NCBI GenBank assembly: GCA_009929375.1
Contig: SAAO01000027.1
Location: 1 to 64,000, forward strand
Direction of reading: 5' to 3'
Length of the DNA: 64,000 nucleotides
Source of the DNA: Bacteroidia bacterium
GTDB taxonomy: Bacteria > Bacteroidota > Bacteroidia > Bacteroidales > Paludibacteraceae
Shown: one piece after another, positions 16,869-24,984 of the stretch
Numbering within the stretch: position 1 is the stretch's first letter
Layout: the number at the start of each line of letters is the position of its first letter
Translations under genes and position numbers: made by a program
Notes under the pieces: generated by a model
What the model was told of the DNA's origin: nothing
Seen by the model: the letters and a program-made list of their open reading frames with translations, nothing else
Database searches by the model: none

Positions 16869-17558
16869 ATGAGTCCGAATTCAAATTATTACAGCCTTCA
16901 GGATCCTGTTCTTGTGGCTGTGGATTGTATTATACTGGGTTTCAAAGACAACGATATTAAATTATTGGTTCACAACCGAATTATGGAACCGGCTAAAGGT
17001 GGATTGTCTCTGATGGGAGGTTTTGTAAAGAAAGAAGAATCGCTCAACAATGCAGCGATTCGCGTACTGACAAGCCTTACTGGTCTCGAAAATATTTTCA
17101 TGGAACAGGTGGGAATGTATGGTGAAGTGGATCGTGATCCCGGAGAACGTGTAATTTCCTGCGCTTACTATGCGTTGATTGATGTAAGTGCACAGGATGA
17201 ATCACTGCTCGAAAAGCACAATGCTTATTGGGTGAACATAAGCCGCGCTAACGAACTGATTTTCGACCATGCTCAAATGGTAAAAGATGCTATTCATATT
17301 CTGCGACGCAAAGCATCAATTCAGCCTATCGGTTTGAATCTGTTGCCCGAGAAGTTTACGCTCACACATTTGCAATCGCTTTACGAAGCTATTTACGGCG
17401 AGCCAGTTGACAAACGTAATTTCCGCAAGCGCATGCTAAGCTTTGACTTTCTCGAAAAACTCGACGAGGTCGATAAATCCGGCTCCAAAAAAGGAGCATA
17501 CTATTATAAACTTAAAGACGACAGAAATTTATTGCTCGATGCAGCATATACTTTCTGA
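16869..17558 (+). CDS. araR: Nudix-type transcriptional regulator, AraR
   Basis: 229 aa: N-terminal Nudix domain (about 10-145) and C-terminal winged helix (about 155-225, with DKRNFRKRMLSFDFLEKL). The Nudix box region (50-73, GGFVKKEESLNN...) keeps the first Gly and Glu positions but the REUxEE core reads RVLTSL, so hydrolysis should be lost, as in NrtR-type regulators. Bacteroides thetaiotaomicron has a Nudix-family AraR that represses arabinose genes and is released by L-arabinose; this gene's position among ara genes fits. Its likely sites are the AGTGT-N7-ACACT palindromes between araD and galM. Confidence 0.88.
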   Translation: MSPNSNYYSLQDPVLVAVDCIILGFKDNDIKLLVHNRIMEPAKGGLSLMGGFVKKEESLNNAAIRVLTSLTGLENIFMEQVGMYGEVDRDPGERVISCAYYALIDVSAQDESLLEKHNAYWVNISRANELIFDHAQMVKDAIHILRRKASIQPIGLNLLPEKFTLTHLQSLYEAIYGEPVDKRNFRKRMLSFDFLEKLDEVDKSGSKKGAYYYKLKDDRNLLLDAAYTF

Positions 17559-17585
17559 AAATTTCTTATTCTCAAAATAATTAAA

Positions 17586-19517
17586 ATGAAGCAGACGATT
17601 TTGTTCTCTATAATATGCTTTTTATCGGTGGCGACTTTTGCAGCCCCCAAAAAGTTAGTCCTCACTTCGCCCGATGGCACAGTTGCTGTCGAAGCTTCGC
17701 TCAATCCTTCGGGAACTTTGATTTATGAAGTAAAAAAGAGTGGTGTGAATGTAATTGAACCCTCTAAAATGGGTATTGATGGTGATTTAGGTTTCGTTTC
17801 CGGTTTGAAGATAGCTTCGATAAGCAAAGCAAAATTATTCACCGAAAGTTATTACTCGCCTAACGAAAAACGCACAAACCGTAGCTTCACTTTCCGCGAA
17901 TCCACGATAAAACTCAAAAACAAAGCAGGAAAAACGCTGAACGTGGATTTTCGTGCCACCAACGAAGGCGTTGCATTTCGTTATTCCACAAAAGCTCCGA
18001 AAGCAGTCGCTGTAAAATCGGAACAAACCACTTTCCATTTCAACGCTTCGGCGCGTGCATGGCTTCATCCGCATGCCGATGCTGAAACCGGTTGGGCCGA
18101 AACACAGCCGAGCTACGAGGAACAGTACGAATACGACATGCCTGTAGGAACAAAAGCTCCGCAAAAAGCCGGTTGGTCATTTCCTGCACTTTTTAAAACA
18201 GGAAATAACTGGGTGCTGATTACCGAAGCAGGACTTACCCCCGACTATGTGGGAACACGTTTGGCACAGGAATCACCCAATGGCGAATACAGCATTGGCT
18301 TTCCGCAAAAAGGTGAAATGGTGGACGACAACGATCTGAATTATGTAATTTCAAAAAATCCTGTTTCGCCCTGGCGCGTCATTGTGGTTGGCTCGCTGGC
18401 CACAGTGGTTGAATCGCAAATGGTAAGCGATATGGCACCCGCAGCTGACAAAAAAGCTGATTTCAGTTGGGTAAAACCCGGAAAATCATCGTGGAGCTGG
18501 GGATTGCTCAAGGATGACTATACCACTTTTCCGGTTCAACAAAAATTTATTGAGTATGCTTCGAAAATGAACTGGCAGTACTGTTTAGTTGATGCTGATT
18601 GGGACAAAAAAATTGGTTACGAAAAAGTGGCTGAGCTTATTGCACAGGCAAATAAACAGAATGTGGGCGTATTGCTCTGGTACAATTCGTCAGGAGTATG
18701 GAACAGCACCACTTATTCACCAAAAGGAGCACTCGTAGAGCGGGATGCACGTCGCAAGGAATTTGAGCGTATCAGTAAAATGGGTGTAAAAGGTGTGAAA
18801 GTGGATTTCTGGCCGGGCGATGGACAAAGTTCGATTCAGTATTATTACGACATGCTGAAGGATGCGGCCGATTACAAACTCATGATTAACTTTCACGGAA
18901 CCACCGTACCACGTGGTTGGTCGCGCACTTTTCCGAATTTGATGACTATGGAGTCGATTCGTGGTTACGAGTTTATCACATTCAATCAGAGTGATGCCGA
19001 CATGGCTGCAAAGCACCTCACCATGATGAGTTTCGCACGTAATGTGGTAGGTCCGATGGACTTTACTCCGCTTTGTTTGGGTGACATTCCCGGTAAAAAA
19101 CGCCAAACAGGAAACGGACTCGAACTGGCAACTACAGTTGTTTTGCAATCAGGTATTCAGCATTTTGTGGAAATTCCCGAAGTGATGGACAAACAACCCG
19201 ATTATGTAAAGACTTTCCTTCGTGAAGTGCCTGCTCAGTGGGACGATGTAAAACTATTGGATGGATATCCCGGAAAATATGTGGTCATTGCACGTCGTTC
19301 CGGCAATAAATGGTATGTGGGTTGTATTAATTCAGGCAAAGAAAAACGCACTTTTGTGATCGACCTTTCGTTTGCAGGAAAATCCGGTCTGAACACAGCG
19401 ACCATTATTACCGAAGGTGATACCAAACAATCGTTCTCGCAAAAAGAACTTCCGGTACAAAACAACCGCATCGCAGTGGAAATTCTTCCCGAAGGAGGAT
19501 TTGTAACTGTGATTTGA
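17586..19517 (+). CDS. Glycoside hydrolase family 97 (probable retaining alpha-galactosidase / beta-L-arabinopyranosidase)
   Basis: 643 aa with Sec signal (about 1-19), periplasmic. The N-terminal super-sandwich spans about 20-280, the (beta/alpha)8 barrel about 295-560, then a C-terminal sandwich. In the barrel GVKVDFWPGDG places D407 where retaining GH97 enzymes have their nucleophile (inverting SusB-type enzymes lack it), and E456 in MTMESIRGYEF is the likely acid/base. Retaining GH97 members include alpha-galactosidases and a bifunctional beta-L-arabinopyranosidase/alpha-galactosidase of B. thetaiotaomicron. Location in an arabinose operon favours release of terminal L-arabinopyranose or galactose. 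Starts 27 bp after araR. Confidence 0.88.
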   Translation: MKQTILFSIICFLSVATFAAPKKLVLTSPDGTVAVEASLNPSGTLIYEVKKSGVNVIEPSKMGIDGDLGFVSGLKIASISKAKLFTESYYSPNEKRTNRSFTFRESTIKLKNKAGKTLNVDFRATNEGVAFRYSTKAPKAVAVKSEQTTFHFNASARAWLHPHADAETGWAETQPSYEEQYEYDMPVGTKAPQKAGWSFPALFKTGNNWVLITEAGLTPDYVGTRLAQESPNGEYSIGFPQKGEMVDDNDLNYVISKNPVSPWRVIVVGSLATVVESQMVSDMAPAADKKADFSWVKPGKSSWSWGLLKDDYTTFPVQQKFIEYASKMNWQYCLVDADWDKKIGYEKVAELIAQANKQNVGVLLWYNSSGVWNSTTYSPKGALVERDARRKEFERISKMGVKGVKVDFWPGDGQSSIQYYYDMLKDAADYKLMINFHGTTVPRGWSRTFPNLMTMESIRGYEFITFNQSDADMAAKHLTMMSFARNVVGPMDFTPLCLGDIPGKKRQTGNGLELATTVVLQSGIQHFVEIPEVMDKQPDYVKTFLREVPAQWDDVKLLDGYPGKYVVIARRSGNKWYVGCINSGKEKRTFVIDLSFAGKSGLNTATIITEGDTKQSFSQKELPVQNNRIAVEILPEGGFVTVI

Positions 19518-19563
19518 TTCTACTTTGACAGATTAGAAGATTAATTTATACAGAAAGATATTC

Positions 19564-19789
19564 AAAAAGATAGTAACGCAGATTTAACGGACAAAGCAGA
19601 TTAAGGCAGATCTAAATTGAATAAAAACAGATTTTAATCGGATTTAAATTTTGACAAGTCAAAATTAGGATGAAATAAAGAGACGCAATAACATCATTCG
19701 CAAATTTCATTTATGAAATTTCATAATCCGTATAGAAATCAGTTTTTTAATTAAAAATAATCCGCTAAATCCGCGTTACTATTTCTTTT
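19564..19789. repeat. Nested inverted-repeat element 1 (MITE-like)
   Basis: A 226-bp non-coding unit bounded by about 28-bp imperfect inverted arms (19564-19591 and 19761-19789; core AGTAACGCNGATTTANCGGA on both). Inside lie two perfect palindromes: 19647-19666 (AATTTTGAC-AA-GTCAAAATT) and 19702-19721 (AAATTTCAT-TT-ATGAAATTT). It lies in the 368-bp gap between the GH97 gene and the LiaF-like gene; the rest of that gap holds only the terminator at 19818. No flanking target duplication was identified with confidence. Confidence 0.7.
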
Positions 19790-19817
19790 AATACTCAGAA
19801 ATTAATTTCCGATACAC

Positions 19818-19872
19818 AAACGGGGAGCTTTGGTGAACAAACTGTTGTTGCAAAGTTCCCCGTTTATTTTTT
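19818..19872 (+). terminator. Hairpin terminator between converging genes
   Basis: AAACGGGGA-G-CTTTG (19818-19832) pairs with CAAAG-T-TCCCCGTTT (19851-19865), followed by ATTTTTTT on the plus strand. Probably ends transcripts from the arabinose operon after the repeat element. Confidence 0.75.
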
Positions 19873-19885
19873 TGCTTATAGCTCT

Positions 19886-20659
19886 TTAATTCTTCAGTTC
19901 GCCACCGCCAAACACGCACGAACCTGTAATCACCAATCGGCGCGTTGGATCAAGTGGTTCAACCAATGCTCTTTTATCCTCGAAACCACCAAACACGGCG
20001 TCCATATTTGACTCTACATGCCATTCGCGCGGAACAAAAATTGTCACTCCGCCAAACACAGCATTCACTTCGAGGCGCGTTTCACCCACCGGTAGATTTG
20101 TCTTGCGCAGATCGAGTGTAATTCCACCGAAAACAGCATTTATCTCACCACCTTTAAATTCCGGATCGAGCACAATGTGTTCGCCACTTCCGAAAACTGC
20201 ATTTTTTTCGAAAGAGCCGGTTGCTCCCTGTGACCGACTGTATTGTTTGTTGCCATAGCTCTGATGATCCCATTCAGCAAATCCCCATTTGTTTCCAAAC
20301 ATTTTGCTCAGAATCAGCAAAAGACCACCGGCTATAAGCAATAAAGGCCAGTAAGTGTGCGTAAAATCACCATTTACACCCGGGAATGCTTCGGGATATG
20401 CATTGATTATTCTTGGGAAAATAAAAAATGCACCAATGATAAAAAGCACAGTTCCCGAAAAAGGTTTGCGTTTTATCCAGTTGACGACTCCCAGAAAAAT
20501 CAGTAACATAGGCCAAGAGAAAATAACCCATTTCAGCGCAGCCGGTAAAATCCCGAAATTAAAGCCCAGAAATAGTACACCTATCAACATTAAGGTAATT
20601 CCAAAACCAAGGCCTTTTCCATAGCCTCTGTTGAATGAATTTTTCATTTCTTTTTCCAT
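19886..20659 (-). CDS. LiaF-like membrane protein
   Basis: 257 aa. Four hydrophobic segments fill residues about 15-130 (GFGITLMLIGVLFLGF, WPMLLIFLGVVNW, GTVLFIIGAFFIF, WPLLLIAGGLLLILS). The C-terminal half carries five variants of NAVFGG/DAVFGG/CVFGG spaced by about 20 residues, the beta-helical repeat of the LiaF/YvqF (cell-wall-active antibiotic response) C-terminal domain. LiaF proteins damp envelope-stress two-component systems in Firmicutes; the role in Bacteroidetes is unknown and no histidine kinase is adjacent. Own promoter upstream. Confidence 0.8.
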   Translation of the reverse strand: MEKEMKNSFNRGYGKGLGFGITLMLIGVLFLGFNFGILPAALKWVIFSWPMLLIFLGVVNWIKRKPFSGTVLFIIGAFFIFPRIINAYPEAFPGVNGDFTHTYWPLLLIAGGLLLILSKMFGNKWGFAEWDHQSYGNKQYSRSQGATGSFEKNAVFGSGEHIVLDPEFKGGEINAVFGGITLDLRKTNLPVGETRLEVNAVFGGVTIFVPREWHVESNMDAVFGGFEDKRALVEPLDPTRRLVITGSCVFGGGELKN

Positions 20660-21010
20660 TTTATTTTGAGTTTTAAATTTTATGCTGCAAAATTATGGTT
20701 ATCAGCATACCGATACAACCTGAAATCGTTTAGAACCGGCCAATTCCCGACGAAACAAAGTTTTTTATCCGACAAAACGGATCGGATTCGTTTCCTAAAC
20801 AAAAAATATTACCCACTGAGTAAAAATATTTGAAACATGTTGCCTGTTGATTTTAAGGACTTTCCACATTAAAAACAAAAATTTATTGCGTTTTGCGTAA
20901 AATTTATCGATAAACGATGTAATATTATTTTATTTCAATCGTCATATGATAAAACAACAATCAATCTCAAATTAAAAACGAATAAAAAACAATCAAATAA
21001 TTGTACTGAA
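20660..21010. other. Intergenic region between LiaF-like gene and TonB receptor gene
   Basis: 351 bp. It holds the LiaF-like gene promoter at its left end and, in the very A+T-rich right half, a perfect 12-bp palindrome TTTATCGATAAA (20903-20914). No promoter of the TAnnTTTG type is seen ahead of the TonB receptor gene, so that gene may use an alternative sigma factor. No gene or riboswitch recognised. Confidence 0.5.
20688..20718 (-). promoter_or_regulatory. Promoter of the LiaF-like gene
   Basis: Minus strand TTG (20716-20718), 20 bp, TAATTTTG (20688-20695). Both elements and the spacing fit the Bacteroidetes consensus; the start codon is about 30 bp downstream. Confidence 0.7.
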
Positions 21011-23425
21011 ATGAAAGCAATCATCTTAAAATTCTGTTTTGCCACTTTTTTGATACTTCAGACAGGAATTATCAATGCAGCAACAAATTTTAACACTATT
21101 AAAGGGAAAGTAACCGATGAAAAAAATCAGCCTGTGGAATTTGCCACAGCCGCACTTATAAGCCCCAAAACACAGGAAATTGTAAAAGGGGAAGTTTGTA
21201 ACGAAAAAGGAGAATTTATAATTCCGAAAATCGAAAAGGGAGAATATATTTTATCTGTCAGCATGGTAGGCTACGAACGCATCGAAACTGAAAAGGTGCT
21301 GGTTGACGGACGACATGAAGTGATAGAAAAAAACATAGTGCTCCGCGAAAACACTGAAACACTCAACGAACTTGTGGTGGTGGGAAACAAAAACTTCATC
21401 GAACAAACGGTTGATAAAATGGTGATTAATCCTGAAGCTTCGGCTACAGCAGGATCCGAAAATGTGTTTGAGATTTTGAAAAAACTACCGGGTGTAAATG
21501 TCGACAACAGCGACAATATCACTCTGAAAGGGATGACAGGCGTAAAAGTGCTTATCGACGACAAGCCAACCTATTTATCCTCAAGTCAGCTGGCAGCAAT
21601 GCTCAAAGGCATGCAGGGCAAAAATGTGGACAGAATTGAAATCATCGAAAACCCATCGGCACGATACGATGCGGAAGGAAACTCCGGCATTATCAACATT
21701 AAAACCAAACACGTAAAAGCTCCCGGATTCAACGGAAATGTCAACGTAGGTGCGACTCAGGCAAACCGTTTTGGATGGAACGGAGGTGTCGACCTGAATA
21801 TGAATTACGGAAAACTGAATCTTTACGGTAATTATTCAAACTACAATTGGTCTGGCATTAACGGGCTTGAAGGCACACGTCGCTTTACTTCGCCCGAAAT
21901 GGATGGAGCATTACAAATTATCTCAAATCAGGGAAATTATACCGGAAGTTCGCACAATTATAAGTTTGGAGCTGATTATTATCTGGCTAAAAATCATGTT
22001 CTCAGCGCTATGTTTCGCGGCAATACAGGGTCAAACGATATAACTGACGACAGCCGTACCACGTTTGCCGATAAATTCAGAAATGCAGATTCAACGCTTA
22101 TCACCACTTCAGTATCAGGCAACCATTGGAAAAATGGCACTTACAACCTGAATTACAAATGGGACATCGACAGTCTGGGACAAAATCTCTCGTTTGACGT
22201 GGATTATGCGAACTTCCGCTTCAACAGCGGTGCTGATCAAGATGGAAATTATTACAATGCTCAGAATCAACCCCTCAACAATTCAATCAACGTAAATACA
22301 AATCAGGGAAATGATATTTATATTCTGACTTCGAAACTCGATTATATTCTCCCTCTGAATAAGAAATATAATTTTGAAGCCGGACTGAAAGCAAGTTATG
22401 TAAAAACCGACAATTACATTGACATGAACGGCTATCTGACACAAAGTGACAACTTCCTTTACGAGGAAAATATTCAGGCAGCCTACGTCAATGGTCGTGC
22501 ACAGTTTGATAAAACTACACTTCAACTCGGACTGCGACTCGAAAACACCATATCGAAAGGAACTTCGGTGGCTACTAACCATGTAAACGACACTTCGTAT
22601 CTGAAACTTTTCCCTTCGTTTTTTGTGCAGCAACAACTGAACGACAACCACAATCTGAACTTCAAATACAGCTATCGTATTGGCCGTCCGAGTTATCACA
22701 ACCTCAATCCATTCAAGTGGATGGTCGACCCCTATACATACAATGTGGGAAATCCGTACCTGAAACCTCAGTTTACGCACTCGCTCGGACTTACACACAG
22801 CTATAAGGGTATGTTTATCACAACTGTGGGAATGAATTACACCAAAAATTTATTTACCGATGTTCTTGAACAGGACGATGAAGCGCGCGCATTGTACCAA
22901 ACAGTCAAAAACCTGCACAATGCAATGGATCTGAATATTTCTGAAACATTCCAGTTGAAACCTACAAAATGGTGGAATCTGAACGGTACTGTCACTGCAA
23001 TGTACAAAACCGTTGTGCTTGATGCCAATAGCGATGACATGCTTCAGCGACCGGGTTTAATGGCCAACCTGACCAACAATTTTGAATTGCCATGGAAAAT
23101 AAACATGGAACTCAGCGGACGATACATGTCGGGCATACTTGTCAGCAACCTGATTACTCACCCGAGATATTATGCCGATCTGGGCTTTCAGAGAAAGGTT
23201 TTTGGAGATAAAGGTTCAGTAAAACTTTCGTTCAGCGATATTTTCAACACCAACAAAGGTGGTGGATACGTAAAATACAAAAATACCGACATCACAGTGC
23301 TCAACACCTGGGATGCACAAAGAGTAAGTCTGACATTTAATTACCGTTTCGGAAACGACAATATTAAAACCCGTGCAAACCGCTCAACTTCGTCAGGCGA
23401 AGAGCAAAGCCGGAGTTCGAAATAA
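21011..23425 (+). CDS. TonB-dependent outer membrane receptor
   Basis: 804 aa. Sec signal (about 1-23), carboxypeptidase-regulatory-like domain (about 28-112, IKGKVTDEKNQPVEFATAAL ... SMVGYERIE), TonB-box-like LNELVVVGN (about 118-126), plug (about 130-235, with VKVLIDDKPTYLSS and RIEIIENPSARYDAEG), then a 22-strand-type barrel to the end. The plug and barrel resemble the OMP_b-brl_3 group rather than SusC, and no SusD partner is adjacent. The substrate is unknown; iron complexes or peptides are possible. Ends in a short Ser/Arg-rich tail after the last strand, which is unusual for a barrel that normally ends in an aromatic residue. Confidence 0.85.
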   Translation: MKAIILKFCFATFLILQTGIINAATNFNTIKGKVTDEKNQPVEFATAALISPKTQEIVKGEVCNEKGEFIIPKIEKGEYILSVSMVGYERIETEKVLVDGRHEVIEKNIVLRENTETLNELVVVGNKNFIEQTVDKMVINPEASATAGSENVFEILKKLPGVNVDNSDNITLKGMTGVKVLIDDKPTYLSSSQLAAMLKGMQGKNVDRIEIIENPSARYDAEGNSGIINIKTKHVKAPGFNGNVNVGATQANRFGWNGGVDLNMNYGKLNLYGNYSNYNWSGINGLEGTRRFTSPEMDGALQIISNQGNYTGSSHNYKFGADYYLAKNHVLSAMFRGNTGSNDITDDSRTTFADKFRNADSTLITTSVSGNHWKNGTYNLNYKWDIDSLGQNLSFDVDYANFRFNSGADQDGNYYNAQNQPLNNSINVNTNQGNDIYILTSKLDYILPLNKKYNFEAGLKASYVKTDNYIDMNGYLTQSDNFLYEENIQAAYVNGRAQFDKTTLQLGLRLENTISKGTSVATNHVNDTSYLKLFPSFFVQQQLNDNHNLNFKYSYRIGRPSYHNLNPFKWMVDPYTYNVGNPYLKPQFTHSLGLTHSYKGMFITTVGMNYTKNLFTDVLEQDDEARALYQTVKNLHNAMDLNISETFQLKPTKWWNLNGTVTAMYKTVVLDANSDDMLQRPGLMANLTNNFELPWKINMELSGRYMSGILVSNLITHPRYYADLGFQRKVFGDKGSVKLSFSDIFNTNKGGGYVKYKNTDITVLNTWDAQRVSLTFNYRFGNDNIKTRANRSTSSGEEQSRSSK

Positions 23426-23573
23426 AAAGAATTGTGTTTTTTGATTTCTAAATTGGATTAGTTTTTTTTTCAGAAAAAGAGGAAAGTCCATCGTGAGATG
23501 GAAAATGCTGAAAAATGGGCGTTAATTCTCATAAATTTTCATTTAATTTGCGCAATAAATTAAGCATACACCC

Positions 23574-24863
23574 ATGAGAAAATTTTTCATCAGCATTTTC
23601 CTCTTTTTTATTTTTCTTAACAGTACTTCCGCACAGGATTACGACCGCTTTTTCAACGATAAAGCCTGCCGTATCGACTTTCAGTTCTGTGGCGACAACA
23701 AAACAACCACAGCCTGGCTTGATCACTTAAGCGAAGAGCCTCTTTGGGGAGGTCGTCGTGCCCGGCTTTCCACCGATCTGAATCTTGGACAGAACCGCAT
23801 TCAGGTTTTCGATTCACTCAGCAATCAGCTAATTTACACCGAGGGTTTCAGCACTCTGTATTTCGAATGGCAAACCACACCCGAAGCGCTTAAAACAAAA
23901 AAAAGTTTTGAACAAACAGTGCAAATTCCTTATCCGAAAAATACCGTAAGAGTGCAAATCGACAAACGAACCGGTTTCGGGAGTTGGGAAACGCTCCTCA
24001 CATTCCACATTGACCCCAACGATAAACTTATTCGCAGAAACCACCAGCCCAAAGCTGTTGTCAGGGAAATACAGAAAAACACAACTCCCGATAAAGCTGT
24101 GGATATTGTGGTGATAGCCGAAGGATATACCGCATCCGAACAGGAAAAATTTTTCAGCGATGCAACCCGACTTGCCGATCAACTTTTTACGCACGAACCT
24201 TTCATCAAACATCGTAACCGCATTAATGTATATGCTGTGGCTGCGATATCTGAACAAAGCGGTATCAGCATGCCTCACAAGGACAAATGGCTGAACACTG
24301 CAGTTCGTTCGCATTATTATACTTTTTACGAACCGCGCTATCTTACCTCGCCGGCCAATTATCTTATTCGCGACTACGCCGGGCTTGTACCTTACGATGC
24401 AATTTACGTGCTTGCAAACACACCGGAATATGGCGGAGGTGGCATTTATAACTTTTATGCTTTTGCGTCAGCCGACAGCAAGCGCGCACAGGCCGAAGTG
24501 GTGGTTCACGAATTCGGACATTCGTTTGCCGGGTTGGGTGATGAGTATTTCCGCGAAGGAGCTGACGTACTCGACGGTATGTACAATCTGAAAGAAGAAC
24601 CATGGGAACCCAACATCACTTCGCTGGTAAATTTCGATGCCAAATGGAAGAATATGTTGCCAAAAGGAACAGCTGTTCCAACGCCTGTAACCGACAAAAA
24701 TAAAACGGGTGGTATTGGAGTTTTCGAAGGTGGTGGCTATCTTACTAAAGGAATGTATCGTCCATCGTACGACTGCCGAATGCGCACCAACGAAGCCAGG
24801 GAGTTTTGTCCGGTTTGTCAGAAAGCAGTCGAAAAAGTGATTCTGCATTTGACCGAAAAGTGA
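23574..24863 (+). CDS. M64-family metallopeptidase
   Basis: 429 aa with Sec signal (about 1-20), secreted or periplasmic. Zinc site HEFGHSFAGLGDEYF: H312, E313 and H316, with D323/E324 beyond, fits the M64 (IgA peptidase-like) pattern. The N-terminal domain (about 22-150) is a beta-rich M64 N-domain. AEGYTASEQEKFFSDA and GIYNFYAFASADS are further family-like stretches. The conserved Cys pair near the end (CRMRTNEAREFCPVC) may form disulfides. The natural substrate is unknown. Independent gene between the TonB receptor and metH. Confidence 0.87.
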   Translation: MRKFFISIFLFFIFLNSTSAQDYDRFFNDKACRIDFQFCGDNKTTTAWLDHLSEEPLWGGRRARLSTDLNLGQNRIQVFDSLSNQLIYTEGFSTLYFEWQTTPEALKTKKSFEQTVQIPYPKNTVRVQIDKRTGFGSWETLLTFHIDPNDKLIRRNHQPKAVVREIQKNTTPDKAVDIVVIAEGYTASEQEKFFSDATRLADQLFTHEPFIKHRNRINVYAVAAISEQSGISMPHKDKWLNTAVRSHYYTFYEPRYLTSPANYLIRDYAGLVPYDAIYVLANTPEYGGGGIYNFYAFASADSKRAQAEVVVHEFGHSFAGLGDEYFREGADVLDGMYNLKEEPWEPNITSLVNFDAKWKNMLPKGTAVPTPVTDKNKTGGIGVFEGGGYLTKGMYRPSYDCRMRTNEAREFCPVCQKAVEKVILHLTEK

Positions 24864-24908
24864 TATTTCGGAGCCTTTTCGTTCAAATTTCTTACAAAAT
24901 GCTTATTT

Positions 24909-24945
24909 CGACCCTGTTCAGCAAACCGAACAGGGTCGTTTTTTA
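24909..24945 (+). terminator. Rho-independent terminator of the M64 peptidase gene
   Basis: CGACCCTGTTC (24909-24919) and GAACAGGGTCG (24928-24938) form a perfect stem followed by six Ts. Confidence 0.92.
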
Positions 24946-24957
24946 TTGAAATAGCGT

Positions 24958-24965
24958 TATCTTTG
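24958..24965 (+). promoter_or_regulatory. -7 promoter element of metH
   Basis: TATCTTTG 20 bp before the metH start, directly after the preceding terminator. The leader is too short for a cobalamin or SAM riboswitch, and none is visible. Confidence 0.65.
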
Positions 24966-24984
24966 CACTCAAAATCAACAAACA

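Noticed and set aside
23426-23573. Promoter or small gene ahead of the M64 peptidase
   Set aside because: Only a one-base-short TAATTTG is present; no support for a small gene.
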